DNA of 25,602 nt, from contig DACE01000028.1 of the NCBI GenBank assembly GCA_002494645.1, positions 1-25,602 of the forward strand. Direction: 5' to 3'. Below the pieces are notes generated by a model. The model was not told the origin of the DNA and ran no database searches. It worked only from the letters and a program-made list of their open reading frames with translations. Within the stretch, counting starts at the first letter, position 1; each line of letters opens with the position of its first letter. This DNA comes from Euryarchaeota archaeon UBA256. Lineage in GTDB: Archaea; Thermoplasmatota; Poseidoniia; Poseidoniales; Poseidoniaceae. Shown one piece after another: positions 1 through 7,919 of the stretch. The position numbers and the translations under genes are program-made.

Positions 1-702
1 TTGGTCTATTTCTCCCCTTGTGCTTTCCCAGTGCTTCCAGGCTTCATCTCCTACTACCTTTCCTTGGGGGCACGAGAGGACGAGCTCATCGCCGAGGAGA
101 AAATCAAAACTCCAATGCCGAGTTCATTCAACATTGGCGTCCTCTCTGGCTTGGGAATGTGGACCTTCTTCGGCATCATCGGCATCGTTGCGCTTCTCAT
201 GGGGGAAGCCTTTGCGAAATCCGGGATCATCCATTACATTGCGATTTTCATCGCCATTCTCCTCATCGTGTTGGGTTCAATGATGCTTTTGGGTATCACC
301 TCCCACGTCATGGGATTCGTTCAGAAATGGGTTGACAAGTACAGCACGACCGAGGCTGATGAAACCTTCACGCCCCGACGTAACATGTACCTCTACGGCA
401 TCGGTTATGCCGCCGCTTCCATCGATTGTACTGCTGCTGCCGTCCTTCCCTTCGTCGTGTTCTTGAGCACCCTTGGTACCACCGCCATCGCCTTTGGTAT
501 TGCAGGGCTTATGGTTGGGCTGCTCGTGCTGATGATTGCCGTGACCATGCTGGTTGGCATGGGCCGCCAAGTGATGATTAATTTCCTTCGCCGTGCCACT
601 GGGCACATCAAGATGATTGGATCCTGGATGATGATTATGGCTGGTGTTGGTCTCACCATTTACTTGACAAATGCAGAAGCCGTCAATGCTCTGTTTGGAT
701 GA
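1..702 (+). CDS. CcdA/DsbD-family thiol-disulfide transport membrane protein, 5' partial
   Basis: Members of this family carry reducing equivalents across the membrane through two cysteines in membrane helices, for cytochrome c maturation or repair of extracytoplasmic disulfides. The visible protein starts inside the first family motif, SPCAFPVLPGF (near residue 5), and the second cysteine lies in the matching helix, motif IDCTAAAVLPF (near residue 141). Hydrophobic helices lie at about 46-68, 75-100, 133-158, 160-185 and 205-224. The reading frame is open to the window edge and the first helix is cut, so the TTG at position 1 is not taken as the true start; the gene begins upstream. It converges on the PAP2-like gene with a 20-base overlap of the 3' ends. 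The family call is secure; the electron acceptor is not known. Confidence 0.85.
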   Translation: MVYFSPCAFPVLPGFISYYLSLGAREDELIAEEKIKTPMPSSFNIGVLSGLGMWTFFGIIGIVALLMGEAFAKSGIIHYIAIFIAILLIVLGSMMLLGITSHVMGFVQKWVDKYSTTEADETFTPRRNMYLYGIGYAAASIDCTAAAVLPFVVFLSTLGTTAIAFGIAGLMVGLLVLMIAVTMLVGMGRQVMINFLRRATGHIKMIGSWMMIMAGVGLTIYLTNAEAVNALFG

Positions 703-1396
703 TGGAAAAGCGTATCCAATAATGCCAAGCAAGGGTCGTTACCGCTAAACCCGTTAGGATGTCAAATACATAGTGCTGTTTGATTGCGACGGTTGAATAC
801 CAAATCAGAGCCGTGGTTACCCAAGCGCTAACAGCCAAGGCTCTCGGCCAATGGTTCTCCTTCATGAACCATGCTCGAACTACAAGCAGCATCATCAAGC
901 TCTGAAACACATGGAGTGATGGCCATGAATTGAACGGTGGGTCTGCAGCGTGTAAGTCCGTCATGAACCAACCAAAAAATCCAGGCTCAAACACCACTTG
1001 GTCTCGAAGCGTCACTTCAACAGGCAGCATGATGAAAATCACAAATACGCTCCATGTCAATGCGATGAAACGCTGGAAAAAGACCAATGCTTCTTCTCTG
1101 CGATGCTGGGCTGCTCCAATCCAAGCAACAATTGGGATGTAGATGTAATAGGCGATGTAGAATATGATTGTCCAAGACGTGAATGGGATTTTACGGTCAA
1201 TCCAAATTTCAATATGAGCAACAGAAACGCCACGCCATGCGGCAATGTGATTGCTCAGCGTGTAAGGTAATGCGGCAAATATGCAAAAGAATAGGAGGAG
1301 AAATACAGCATACTTCCAGCGAGGCCATTGCTCGCGCGTGGAGAAATAGCGGTCAAAAACTGGCCATGCCCTTGACTCAGCAGCCCGACTCTCCAT
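683..1396 (-). CDS. PAP2_3 (Aur1/Ipt1-like) membrane phosphatase or phosphotransferase
   Basis: This multi-helix membrane protein carries the two C-terminal motifs of the PAP2 superfamily: PSLH and, about 50 residues later, STVAIKQHYVFD. The serine-Thr form of the second motif, with no arginine after the serine, resembles the Aur1/Ipt1 (PAP2_3) branch rather than classical PAP2 enzymes, whose motif is SRx5Hx3D. Such enzymes act on lipid phosphates or transfer polar head groups at the membrane surface; the substrate here is unknown. I chose the ATG at 1396, five bases after the upstream stop. An ATG at 1444 is also in frame but would overlap the SPFH gene by 43 bases. It is the last gene of the seven-gene thi run. 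Family call good, enzyme activity inferred. Confidence 0.78.
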   Translation of the reverse strand: MESRAAESRAWPVFDRYFSTREQWPRWKYAVFLLLFFCIFAALPYTLSNHIAAWRGVSVAHIEIWIDRKIPFTSWTIIFYIAYYIYIPIVAWIGAAQHRREEALVFFQRFIALTWSVFVIFIMLPVEVTLRDQVVFEPGFFGWFMTDLHAADPPFNSWPSLHVFQSLMMLLVVRAWFMKENHWPRALAVSAWVTTALIWYSTVAIKQHYVFDILTGLAVTTLAWHYWIRFSIIQTEH

Positions 1397-1401
1397 TGCA
1401 T

Positions 1402-2547
1402 TCACGCGCCGAGTGATGACCCGCAATAGGGGCATGCATTCCAAACCGCGTCAATTGGTTTTGAGCAGTTTGGACATACTGAAGGGTCACTGCTTTTTTG
1501 ACCCCCTTCTTGTTTGAGGTATTCTTTCATGACCTCAGGAGTAAGTGCTCCGTTTTCCGCTGCGAGATTCATCATCCGTTCTTTATGACCTGAACTGGCT
1601 TCCATACGCTCTTTCTTTTTCTGTTGAACCTGTTCAAACATGGACATTGCCAAGGCCGTTTTGTCTTCCCTCGTTTTTTGTTCAAGGGCTGCTCTGGCTG
1701 AATCGCGCTGCAGTTCTGCTTCCCAAACTGCTTCTTGTTTGCGCAGAGCGTGAAGTTCCTTCTCGACTTCCACAACAACTTCCCCCTTTGCTTGGGCTTT
1801 CGCAATGTTGGCTTCGCACTCAATTCGTCGGATTGTAATTCCTTCTTGATGGGCGAGTTGGGCCAGACTTGCTTCATTTTGCAGTTCATCCGTTGCCATG
1901 GCTGCATTGAGTCGTGTTTGCAAGGCCTTCATTCGCTCAAGGTCGGAGGGTTGAGTGATCAACATGGCGTTGAGCAACGTGATTCCGTAACTGGTGAAAA
2001 GCGGACGTAGTTCCATTTCGCTGCGCATAGCAAATTCATTCTGTTTTTCTGCAGTTCGTAGTTCCTGGATACTTCCAGATTGACTGACTATGGGCATGAT
2101 GACCTTGTGTTGGGCCTCTGGACCGATGATTCCGGAGAGTGATATTCTGTCGAGGACGGATGGTCGATTGGCGAAGATGTTGAGGAGTTTAGGGACATCA
2201 TTACGACGAATTTGGATTCGGAATTGGGCAATTCCACTGGCAGTATCCCCGTTTGCGAGACTTTGGGTAAAGGGAACGCTAACATCGACTGGGCCTGTCA
2301 TTACAAAGAGAATCCGACGGTCCTTTGCAGAAATACCGAGGAAATCACCAAGAAAACGAGAGAATCCTCCACCAATGTTGTCCACGACTTGGTCGTTGAC
2401 GATCTCACCGATTTTCCCATCAATGATCGATGCACAAGCTTCATTGGGCTTCAAGACCACAGAACTTGATTTCCAAGTTTTGATGGTGTCTGCATTCACC
2501 AATCGTGCAATGACTTCGGGGTTTGTTCTCCATTGAAACTGTGCCAT
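1402..2547 (-). CDS. SPFH (band 7/prohibitin-like) domain protein with C-terminal zinc ribbon
   Basis: The protein has 381 residues. Residues about 20-200 look like an SPFH-type scaffold domain of the form often annotated as 'virion core protein-like'. Residues about 205-320 form a long charged helix with coiled-coil character, rich in Glu, Lys and Gln. The tail ends in a zinc ribbon with CPNC at 358-361 and CPYC at 372-375. I see no signal peptide or membrane helix. SPFH proteins build oligomeric scaffolds at membrane microdomains; a zinc ribbon at the end suggests a docking or adaptor role. The start is supported by a GAGGTGA ribosome-binding site at 2554-2560, six bases before the ATG, which overlaps the stop of the gene before it. 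Function in this operon is unknown. Confidence 0.75.
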   Translation of the reverse strand: MAQFQWRTNPEVIARLVNADTIKTWKSSSVVLKPNEACASIIDGKIGEIVNDQVVDNIGGGFSRFLGDFLGISAKDRRILFVMTGPVDVSVPFTQSLANGDTASGIAQFRIQIRRNDVPKLLNIFANRPSVLDRISLSGIIGPEAQHKVIMPIVSQSGSIQELRTAEKQNEFAMRSEMELRPLFTSYGITLLNAMLITQPSDLERMKALQTRLNAAMATDELQNEASLAQLAHQEGITIRRIECEANIAKAQAKGEVVVEVEKELHALRKQEAVWEAELQRDSARAALEQKTREDKTALAMSMFEQVQQKKKERMEASSGHKERMMNLAAENGALTPEVMKEYLKQEGGQKSSDPSVCPNCSKPIDAVWNACPYCGSSLGA

Positions 2548-2556
2548 GTCTTCACC

Positions 2557-3078
2557 TCATATGTCACCCAAATGTACCAGGCGTTCACTGTAAAATCCAC
2601 GGCAACTCGAAATCATTTGCTGACAACGCATCACCGTAGATGACGCATTATCTTGTTTTTCTTGAGTTGCTCGTTCAGCATCGTTGGACAAACGAACCGC
2701 ATCGGTCACCATCTCAATGACTTCCTTATCGTGACGAATCAGTGTCTTGAGGTTTTTATTGGACAATTTCTTTTGGCTTGTGAAGAATGCTCCTCTCGCC
2801 CCAGAACTGGATTTGTCAACGTCCTCAATGAGGGCATCAACTTCGTGAAGGCAAGATTTGCATGCCTGTGCAAGAGGGAGGTTTGATTGCCTTAAACCGG
2901 TATCGTGGACGTTCTGTATGTGTTGGCGGCATCGCGTGGATGCCCTGATGATCTCCTCACGGATTTGTTGGTCGGTTTCAATCCGCTTTCCCTTCACATA
3001 ACCGGAATAACCGGTAAGAATCGCCTGAATGGCCCGTGTATAGCGTATCAGTTCATTGGGAGTTACAACCATAACCAT
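2557..3078 (-). CDS. Small helical protein of unknown function in the thi operon
   Basis: I do not recognise this 173-residue protein. It appears almost wholly alpha-helical and soluble, with no signal peptide or membrane segment. It has several cysteines, including a CKSC pair near residue 73, and many Arg, Gln, Asp and Ser residues. It begins six bases after the thiQ stop and ends nine bases before the SPFH gene start, so all three are almost certainly on one transcript. An ATG six bases downstream (3072) is an alternative start. The pairing with an SPFH protein suggests, but does not show, that the two proteins interact. The gene is convincing from its spacing and coding context, not from homology. 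Confidence 0.65.
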   Translation of the reverse strand: MVMVVTPNELIRYTRAIQAILTGYSGYVKGKRIETDQQIREEIIRASTRCRQHIQNVHDTGLRQSNLPLAQACKSCLHEVDALIEDVDKSSSGARGAFFTSQKKLSNKNLKTLIRHDKEVIEMVTDAVRLSNDAERATQEKQDNASSTVMRCQQMISSCRGFYSERLVHLGDI

Positions 3079-3084
3079 TCTCTG

Positions 3085-3759
3085 TTATTGCTCGGTCTCT
3101 TCCTTCTTAGGAGTTGGCATGGTCTGTTCTCCTGAGAGAAGGTCTTGCCACTGAATCACTCGGTCAGCAAGTAAGGTTGCTTCTTCCATATCGTGAGTAA
3201 CGTGCAGGGTTGTAATGCCACGGTCTTTGAGATGTTCACGTGTCATCTTGGCCAAGGCCAATCGGCGTTTGACATCAACAGACGCAAAGGGTTCGTCAAG
3301 AAGAATCATCTTTGGTTCTTGCATCAATGCACGGGCAAAGGCCACACGTTGCGCCTCACCTCCCGATAAACCTGCTATGCCCCTGCGATGGAAATCGGGC
3401 AGGCCAACTGCGTTTAGCACCTCGTCAACTCGTTGACTGATAGCGGTCTTGCCTATTTCTTTTGAAGCGCCCAATGCAATATTTTGTGATACATTCAGGT
3501 GTGGATACAAAACAGGTTGTTGAAACAACATTGTAATCGAAGGAACGACCGTAGCATTCTGAAGAGAAGTCCCATCAAGATGCCGTTGACCTTCTGTGAG
3601 GTTTTCAAGTCCACAACACGCCCTCAAGAGTGTGGTTTTCCCACACCCGCTCGGCCCGAGAATGGATACGATTTCTCCCGATTCAACGGTGAGGTTTAGA
3701 TCTTCAAAGACCGTCCAATCACCGAGTTGAACGGCCGCCTTTGTTATATCAAACGTCAT
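3085..3759 (-). CDS. thiQ: Thiamine ABC transporter ATP-binding protein
   Basis: This 224-residue ATPase should power thiamine import together with ThiP and ThiB. All the hallmarks of an ABC ATPase are present: Walker A GPSGCGKT at 35-42, Q-loop at 80-81, signature LSGGEAQR at 131-138, Walker B MILLDE at 151-156 and the switch histidine in HVTHD near 189. The size matches ThiQ, which is shorter than most importer ATPases because it has no regulatory C-terminal extension. The start overlaps the thiP stop by 11 bases and is preceded by a perfect GGAGGT site (3766-3771) at six bases' spacing, the strongest ribosome-binding site I saw in the window. Substrate assignment rests on the neighbouring ThiB. 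Confidence 0.88.
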   Translation of the reverse strand: MTFDITKAAVQLGDWTVFEDLNLTVESGEIVSILGPSGCGKTTLLRACCGLENLTEGQRHLDGTSLQNATVVPSITMLFQQPVLYPHLNVSQNIALGASKEIGKTAISQRVDEVLNAVGLPDFHRRGIAGLSGGEAQRVAFARALMQEPKMILLDEPFASVDVKRRLALAKMTREHLKDRGITTLHVTHDMEEATLLADRVIQWQDLLSGEQTMPTPKKEETEQ

Positions 3760-5512
3760 GTCTTGACCTCCAAGAACGCACCTGCTCGTTGAGCGATAGA
3801 ACCAGTAAGGTCACCACCATCAAAATCGTGGCGAGAGCCATAGCAGTTGGGAATACATAGGGGTCAAATTTTGGTCTTGACGCAACTTGGTCAACAAGAA
3901 TGGAAAGTGAGTCCCACGACCCAACACGGACAACGAGGAAGGTGGCACCAAATTCACCCAATGAAAAAGCCAGGCAGAGCGAGGCAGCCATGGTGGCAGG
4001 TACGAGCAAAAATGACCCTCTCGAGTGCCACCAGAACGCCATTTTGGTCATGGGTAAGAGCGATGCTTGCTCTGCATACATTGGGTCAATACGCTCGATT
4101 GCTGGCACCATCAAACGGATCACAAAGGGCAGTACCAACATGATGTGGGGTGCCACTGGGAGGTAAGGGAATGAGAACATTTGAGGGAACCAGCGCAGGA
4201 TTCCAACCACCATTCCAAGGCCGACCATGACCGCTGACATCGACAAAGGGAGCATGCACAAGGAATCCAAGAGGCCCGCCACTCTTCGGTGGCCTTGGAT
4301 TCGCAGGGTCACCAAACAGGAGGCCACGGCGTACCCTAGCGGAAGAGCGACAAAAAGTGTCATGATGGCGTAGGTCAGGGAATTGGTCAAAGCATCAACC
4401 ACAGGGACGGTAGAAAAATCACCGGTCCATGCACGTCGCCAACCCTCCAAGGTCCACTGATAGGCGGCACCTGATGCATTTGCGGTGCGAACCCGAAATG
4501 AGGCGATGACAACGGAAAGTAATGGAGCCAATAAGAGCACGATGGTGCCGTTAACAAAGCATGCCCATGTTTTGGACGGTGGGCCGTGCCTCTCTCGATT
4601 CATAACTTCTTGATGCATTGACAATACTTGGCTATGCCGCCGCTCAAATCGACCAGCTAGCATCAACATCACCAGCATCAGCAACATCTGGAGTGTGGCG
4701 ATTCCCAGTACAGCAAGACTTGTTTCCACACGATATCCTGCGATACCTGCAGTACCTCCCATTTCCCCCAGCAAGGATTCAAGCGTATTGGAAGAAGGCG
4801 CCAACCATTTTACCATAGCAAATGAAGTGAAACTAAAGAAAAACGTGTAAGTGGCGGCAACCAATGTAGCAGGGCCTAGCAAGGGTAGCCAAAGGTGTTT
4901 GATTCGCCCTCGGCGGGATTGACCCGCAGGCAGGAGGTTGAGTTGCTCTTCCCACGTTGGGTCTATTTGGGCAATAACAGGCTCCACGAAGCGGATAATA
5001 AGGGAGAGATTGAACCAAACATGCGCCAAGACCAGAGCAACAAAATGGCCAGGATTGGACCATCCTGTGACCAAAGAAAGCCAACCGAAGATTCCTGTTT
5101 CACCGCGTAGGTCGAAACCCATTCCGTACACCAAGCCGCCCGGAGAAAACAGAGCTAAGAATCCGACTGCTGCTACGACGGGAGGAGTCACAAATGGCAA
5201 AAAAAGAAGAGCCCGTTTGAGACGAAGATGCCTCCATTGGTAGCGTCCAAATGCCCAGGCAAGAGGTAAGCCGATGATGACGGTTAGCAACATGGATGCT
5301 GTTGCTTCAAGGAATGAAAATTGGAGTGCTTCCATCGCCCCTGGATGCTGGTGTACCTTCAACAAGGCACCCAATGGCGTGATGCCAGTCACTGTCCACA
5401 AACGTAGGAGGGACAACGTGAGGGGTGCGAGCCCAAGGGTGATCACGGCCACCACCGCCATCCAGTGAGTCACGGGGACGCCGACAAGGCGAAACCGTTC
5501 GTTATCGTTCAC
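3749..5512 (-). CDS. thiP: Thiamine ABC transporter permease, two fused permease halves
   Basis: The protein has 587 residues, slightly longer than bacterial ThiP (about 536), and forms the membrane channel of the thiamine importer. It holds two homologous permease halves of about six helices each. Each half has the cytoplasmic EAA loop that contacts the ATPase: about residues 187-206 (EEQLNLLPAG) and about 479-497 (AEQASLLPMTK). A linker rich in charged residues lies near 288-315. This fused layout is shared with Fe(III)-type importers (FbpB), so the substrate call depends on the adjacent binding protein. The start is a GTG at 5512 with a GGAG site seven to ten bases upstream, 11 bases after the thiB stop; the 3' end overlaps thiQ. 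Confidence 0.86.
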   Translation of the reverse strand: MNDNERFRLVGVPVTHWMAVVAVITLGLAPLTLSLLRLWTVTGITPLGALLKVHQHPGAMEALQFSFLEATASMLLTVIIGLPLAWAFGRYQWRHLRLKRALLFLPFVTPPVVAAVGFLALFSPGGLVYGMGFDLRGETGIFGWLSLVTGWSNPGHFVALVLAHVWFNLSLIIRFVEPVIAQIDPTWEEQLNLLPAGQSRRGRIKHLWLPLLGPATLVAATYTFFFSFTSFAMVKWLAPSSNTLESLLGEMGGTAGIAGYRVETSLAVLGIATLQMLLMLVMLMLAGRFERRHSQVLSMHQEVMNRERHGPPSKTWACFVNGTIVLLLAPLLSVVIASFRVRTANASGAAYQWTLEGWRRAWTGDFSTVPVVDALTNSLTYAIMTLFVALPLGYAVASCLVTLRIQGHRRVAGLLDSLCMLPLSMSAVMVGLGMVVGILRWFPQMFSFPYLPVAPHIMLVLPFVIRLMVPAIERIDPMYAEQASLLPMTKMAFWWHSRGSFLLVPATMAASLCLAFSLGEFGATFLVVRVGSWDSLSILVDQVASRPKFDPYVFPTAMALATILMVVTLLVLSLNEQVRSWRSRHDV

Positions 5513-5523
5513 TCAACCACTCC

Positions 5524-6642
5524 TCAAACAGTCGTTTCAGCCCAATTGAGGAGCCAAGTTTCCATTTCTGCCCCAATTCGTTCAATCGTGATCTCTGCAT
5601 TGAGGGTTGGTTCATCCGTATGGTGGCGGTATCCATCGGATTCCGGCCATGTTGCATTGGCCAATACCGATTGCATCAGGTTATTTTGGGGCATGTTGCG
5701 ATTGATTTCCTCAGTGAGAAGATATGCTATGAAAGCATTGGCTGCCTCAGTCTCTGTGGCTCCGTTGACAATACCAGCATACTCGATTTGATGGAAGGTT
5801 GACCGCGGAAGGGTGAGAGAGGTCGATTTGGTCCAATTGCCACTGTAGTAGGCCTCAACCCCCGGAGAATGGCAGTATGATACCGTGAGTGCCGCATCAC
5901 CAAGATGTCCTTCAACCCATTCACCGTAACCGCCAGAGTAGTGGATTTCGTAAGCCTCGGTCCAACCCGTTGTGACGGTGGCATCGTTTTCGGCCATTGC
6001 TTTCCACCAGTCAAAAGCATCCGTAGTGTTGTCCTCATCGTTCTCAAAGTAATCGATGGTGGCGACCATGAATGCTCTTCCTGGTGAAGATGTGAGTGGA
6101 GATGGGAAGGCTGTTTTTCCTTTCCATGCTTCTTCGGTGAGGTTCCAGAGGCTGGTAGGTGCAGTGAGATTGGTGCCATCAACAATGCTTTCGTCATAAT
6201 TGAGGCACACATTGCCTCGGTCAAAGGGTGCAGCCATTGGCCCATCATAAGGTGCAAGTGCTGAAGAATCAACTGCCGATGTGTTCTCGGTGTGTGCTTG
6301 AAGCAGACAAAAATCAATGGCTGTCTGCAAGTATGTATTGTCTAAGCCCACTGCCAAATCAGCTTGTGGCGCCTGTTGAGTCTGCAACATCGTCTCAAGA
6401 ATTCCGCCTGCATCATCGGTTCGAACCACTTCGATACCGTAACCCGTTTGGTTCGTGAAGCCTGCAAACATCTTTTCTGAAAAAGCTGCGATATCGTAGG
6501 TCAATATTCGCAATGTACCATCTTCAACACGTCCCGGTTCAACAGGGAGGCATTCAGTTGGGTCTGTTGCTACCTCGAGCGTTTCAAGGCATCCGCTCAA
6601 AGGGGTCAATAACATGATCAGCACCAAAAAAATCCCACGCAT
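5524..6642 (-). CDS. thiB: Thiamine-binding lipoprotein of the ABC importer (TbpA family)
   Basis: This is the extracellular solute-binding protein of the importer. The N-terminus is a short signal peptide ending in a lipobox, LSGC, so the mature protein should be lipid-anchored at its cysteine. Several segments match what I recall of E. coli TbpA: LTYDIAAF, ADLAVGLDN, PFDRGNVCLNYD, VTTGWTEAY, LTVSYCHSPG and a C-terminal NRNMPQNN segment. Many N-x-S/T sequons are visible, as expected for an exported archaeal protein. The start is uncertain: GTG 6651 and ATG 6648 both overlap the thiR stop, while ATG 6642 has a GGAG site eight bases upstream and gives the cleanest signal peptide. The specificity call (thiamine, TMP or TPP) is by family and by its position next to thiR. 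Confidence 0.88.
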   Translation of the reverse strand: MRGIFLVLIMLLTPLSGCLETLEVATDPTECLPVEPGRVEDGTLRILTYDIAAFSEKMFAGFTNQTGYGIEVVRTDDAGGILETMLQTQQAPQADLAVGLDNTYLQTAIDFCLLQAHTENTSAVDSSALAPYDGPMAAPFDRGNVCLNYDESIVDGTNLTAPTSLWNLTEEAWKGKTAFPSPLTSSPGRAFMVATIDYFENDEDNTTDAFDWWKAMAENDATVTTGWTEAYEIHYSGGYGEWVEGHLGDAALTVSYCHSPGVEAYYSGNWTKSTSLTLPRSTFHQIEYAGIVNGATETEAANAFIAYLLTEEINRNMPQNNLMQSVLANATWPESDGYRHHTDEPTLNAEITIERIGAEMETWLLNWAETTV

Positions 6643-6647
6643 TACCA

Positions 6648-7508
6648 TCACTCCATATTCATCGCATCGATGATTGCATGTGTGCGGTCAATCAAGTCCA
6701 TGGCATTGGGTGCAAGAATGTACAACGATGGCTCCCAACCGAAGGCCCCTTCGTCAAGAATGATGTCGATTCGGCCTGACGTAGTTTCAAGCTCACCTTT
6801 GGGAGCGAATGCGAGTTTGTAATCGAGTTCATCTGAAATGTAATTGATATCACCTTGGTCAACCATGCCGTCGAGTGTTGGGGGTCGGATGTTCAAAATT
6901 GCAGTTTTCTCTTCGTCAACGGTTCGTGCTTGCAACAGCACCTTCGCAAGATGGTTAGAAGCGCCGTATTCGGGTGTTTCATGGCGGCGTAATGTCTTGT
7001 CAACCAATGTCATTCGTCCGGGGTATGCTGCAACATCCTGACTGGATGTGGCTCCATTATTGCAAGTAGCTATATTCATCCCAACAGCGGGCATATAATT
7101 TGCAATTCGACTTAGGTCTAATCTTCCTGTTGCCCATTCAAGTCGCCTCAAAAGGGCGCGTGCTGTTTGATCTTCGTCGAGGTTTAAACCTGTCAGCGTT
7201 TTGTCGAACCGCAGCGTCTGACTGGCCCCAAATTGAAGTTCAACAATGAGTCGTTGACGGACCACATTTGATTCAGGTCCAAGTTGGGCGAGAGATTGTG
7301 CTAGTTCCTGTGCCCATCCATCGATCATGGCTTCATCAGCCGAGGCACCTAACATTTGTACAGGCTTCATGATTTGACGCGATACAGTGCTCTGAGTGGA
7401 CCCCGTGGCTTTTGCAATGTCCATTTGTGACCATCCATTTGAGCGTAATTCTTTGGCGACTTGTTGATGCAATCGGTCCATCCATCGGCCACCTACTGTT
7501 CCAAGCAT
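6648..7508 (-). CDS. thiR: ThiR-type transcriptional regulator: HTH plus ThiN-like domain
   Basis: The protein has 286 residues. Residues about 10-45 form a helix-turn-helix (SQMDIAKATGSTQSTVSR). Residues about 137-284 form a ThiN (thiamine-phosphate synthase-like) domain, recognised by PAVGMNIA, DVAAYPGRM, EYGASNHLAKVLL and the C-terminal DEGAFGWEP (252-260). In archaea this fusion, without ThiD, is known as ThiR, a regulator that senses a thiamine compound through its ThiN domain. As the first gene of the thiBPQ run it probably controls its own operon. Its stop overlaps the potential thiB starts, which suggests translational coupling. The conserved histidine of the ThiN domain is present (GASNH), so residual enzyme activity cannot be excluded from sequence alone. 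The ATG at 7508 is the first in frame and leaves room for the HTH. Confidence 0.87.
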   Translation of the reverse strand: MLGTVGGRWMDRLHQQVAKELRSNGWSQMDIAKATGSTQSTVSRQIMKPVQMLGASADEAMIDGWAQELAQSLAQLGPESNVVRQRLIVELQFGASQTLRFDKTLTGLNLDEDQTARALLRRLEWATGRLDLSRIANYMPAVGMNIATCNNGATSSQDVAAYPGRMTLVDKTLRRHETPEYGASNHLAKVLLQARTVDEEKTAILNIRPPTLDGMVDQGDINYISDELDYKLAFAPKGELETTSGRIDIILDEGAFGWEPSLYILAPNAMDLIDRTHAIIDAMNME

Positions 7509-7916
7509 GGCTGATGGTAAGGGCCTAAGTTATTCAAACTTGCTCAAGAATTATGCAATATGCATTGTTAAATGAGGGATTCTCCACCGTTTTTGCATCA
7601 AATAGACTACTTGAACGAACATGAGTCCAATGGGCAGGAAGAGGTTTCCGCGCAAGATCATAACACGGTCGAATACTACAGATTTCTCTTCATTTATCAT
7701 TCATAAACATCTCCAGTTGGGGTTACTGGTTCGCTTCATGCAGGATGAGTTTGTAACCAAACACTCTGCATAATCTTTGCTTTTCTCAGACAAAAAACAG
7801 TCATTTTGAGGTTGAACCATCCCTCAAGAATCCATTTTAGCAGGACAGATGAACACACTCGTCTGTAAAGACACACATGCTCATAAGGGGAGCGCGGTGA
7901 GGGTAGGCTGAGCCTT
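7509..7916. other. Divergent intergenic region between thiR and the decarboxylase gene
   Basis: This is the only stretch of more than 300 bases without a convincing gene. It holds the thiR promoter palindrome (7553-7565), an AT-rich middle part around 7680-7710, a potential hairpin at 7804-7829 (TTGAGG paired with CCTCAA, ten-base loop) and an inverted repeat that encloses the decarboxylase start codon (7882-7919). No tRNA or protein family is recognisable. A 50-codon open frame at 7621-7773 has no coding support. Confidence 0.6.
7553..7573 (-). promoter_or_regulatory. Candidate thiR promoter with palindromic operator
   Basis: On the minus strand a TATA-like ATTTAA (7573-7568) is followed at once by the inverted repeat ATGCA-ATA-TGCAT (7553-7565). 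An archaeal start site would fall about 25 bases downstream, near 7545, leaving a leader of roughly 37 bases before the thiR ATG. The palindrome therefore lies between TATA box and start site, where a bound repressor would block transcription. The positions are seen; the role as a ThiR operator is inferred. Confidence 0.4.
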
Positions 7917-7919
7917 ATG
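7882..7919 (+). promoter_or_regulatory. Ribosome-binding site in an inverted repeat that includes the start codon
   Basis: CATAAGG (7882-7888) is perfectly complementary to CCTTATG (7913-7919), which contains the decarboxylase ATG at 7917-7919. The ribosome-binding-like GGTGAGGG (7896-7903) lies in the loop, and a smaller palindrome AGGCT-G-AGCCT (7905-7915) overlaps the right arm. The two foldings exclude each other. This could control translation, but a seven-base repeat can also arise by chance. Confidence 0.3.

Noticed and set aside
695..719. Hairpin TTGGAT/ATCCAA at the convergent end of the CcdA-like and PAP2-like genes
   Set aside because: Six-base stem with a 13-base loop and no following T-run on either strand; not enough for a terminator call.
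277..732. 151-codon minus-strand open frame opposite the CcdA-like gene
   Set aside because: His-, Asn- and Gly-rich translation with no domain; explained by codon bias of the gene on the other strand.
3129..3136. CTGAGA motif near the thi genes, as in a TPP riboswitch
   Set aside because: It is inside the thiQ coding region, on the wrong strand, and the other conserved parts of the THI element are absent.
5727..6317. 196-codon minus-strand open frame inside thiB in another frame
   Set aside because: Same strand as thiB but shifted; low-complexity translation and no motif, whereas the thiB frame matches TbpA along its length.
7621..7773. 50-codon plus-strand open frame in the thiR-decarboxylase gap
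   Set aside because: No ribosome-binding site, no recognisable domain and ordinary length for a chance open frame.
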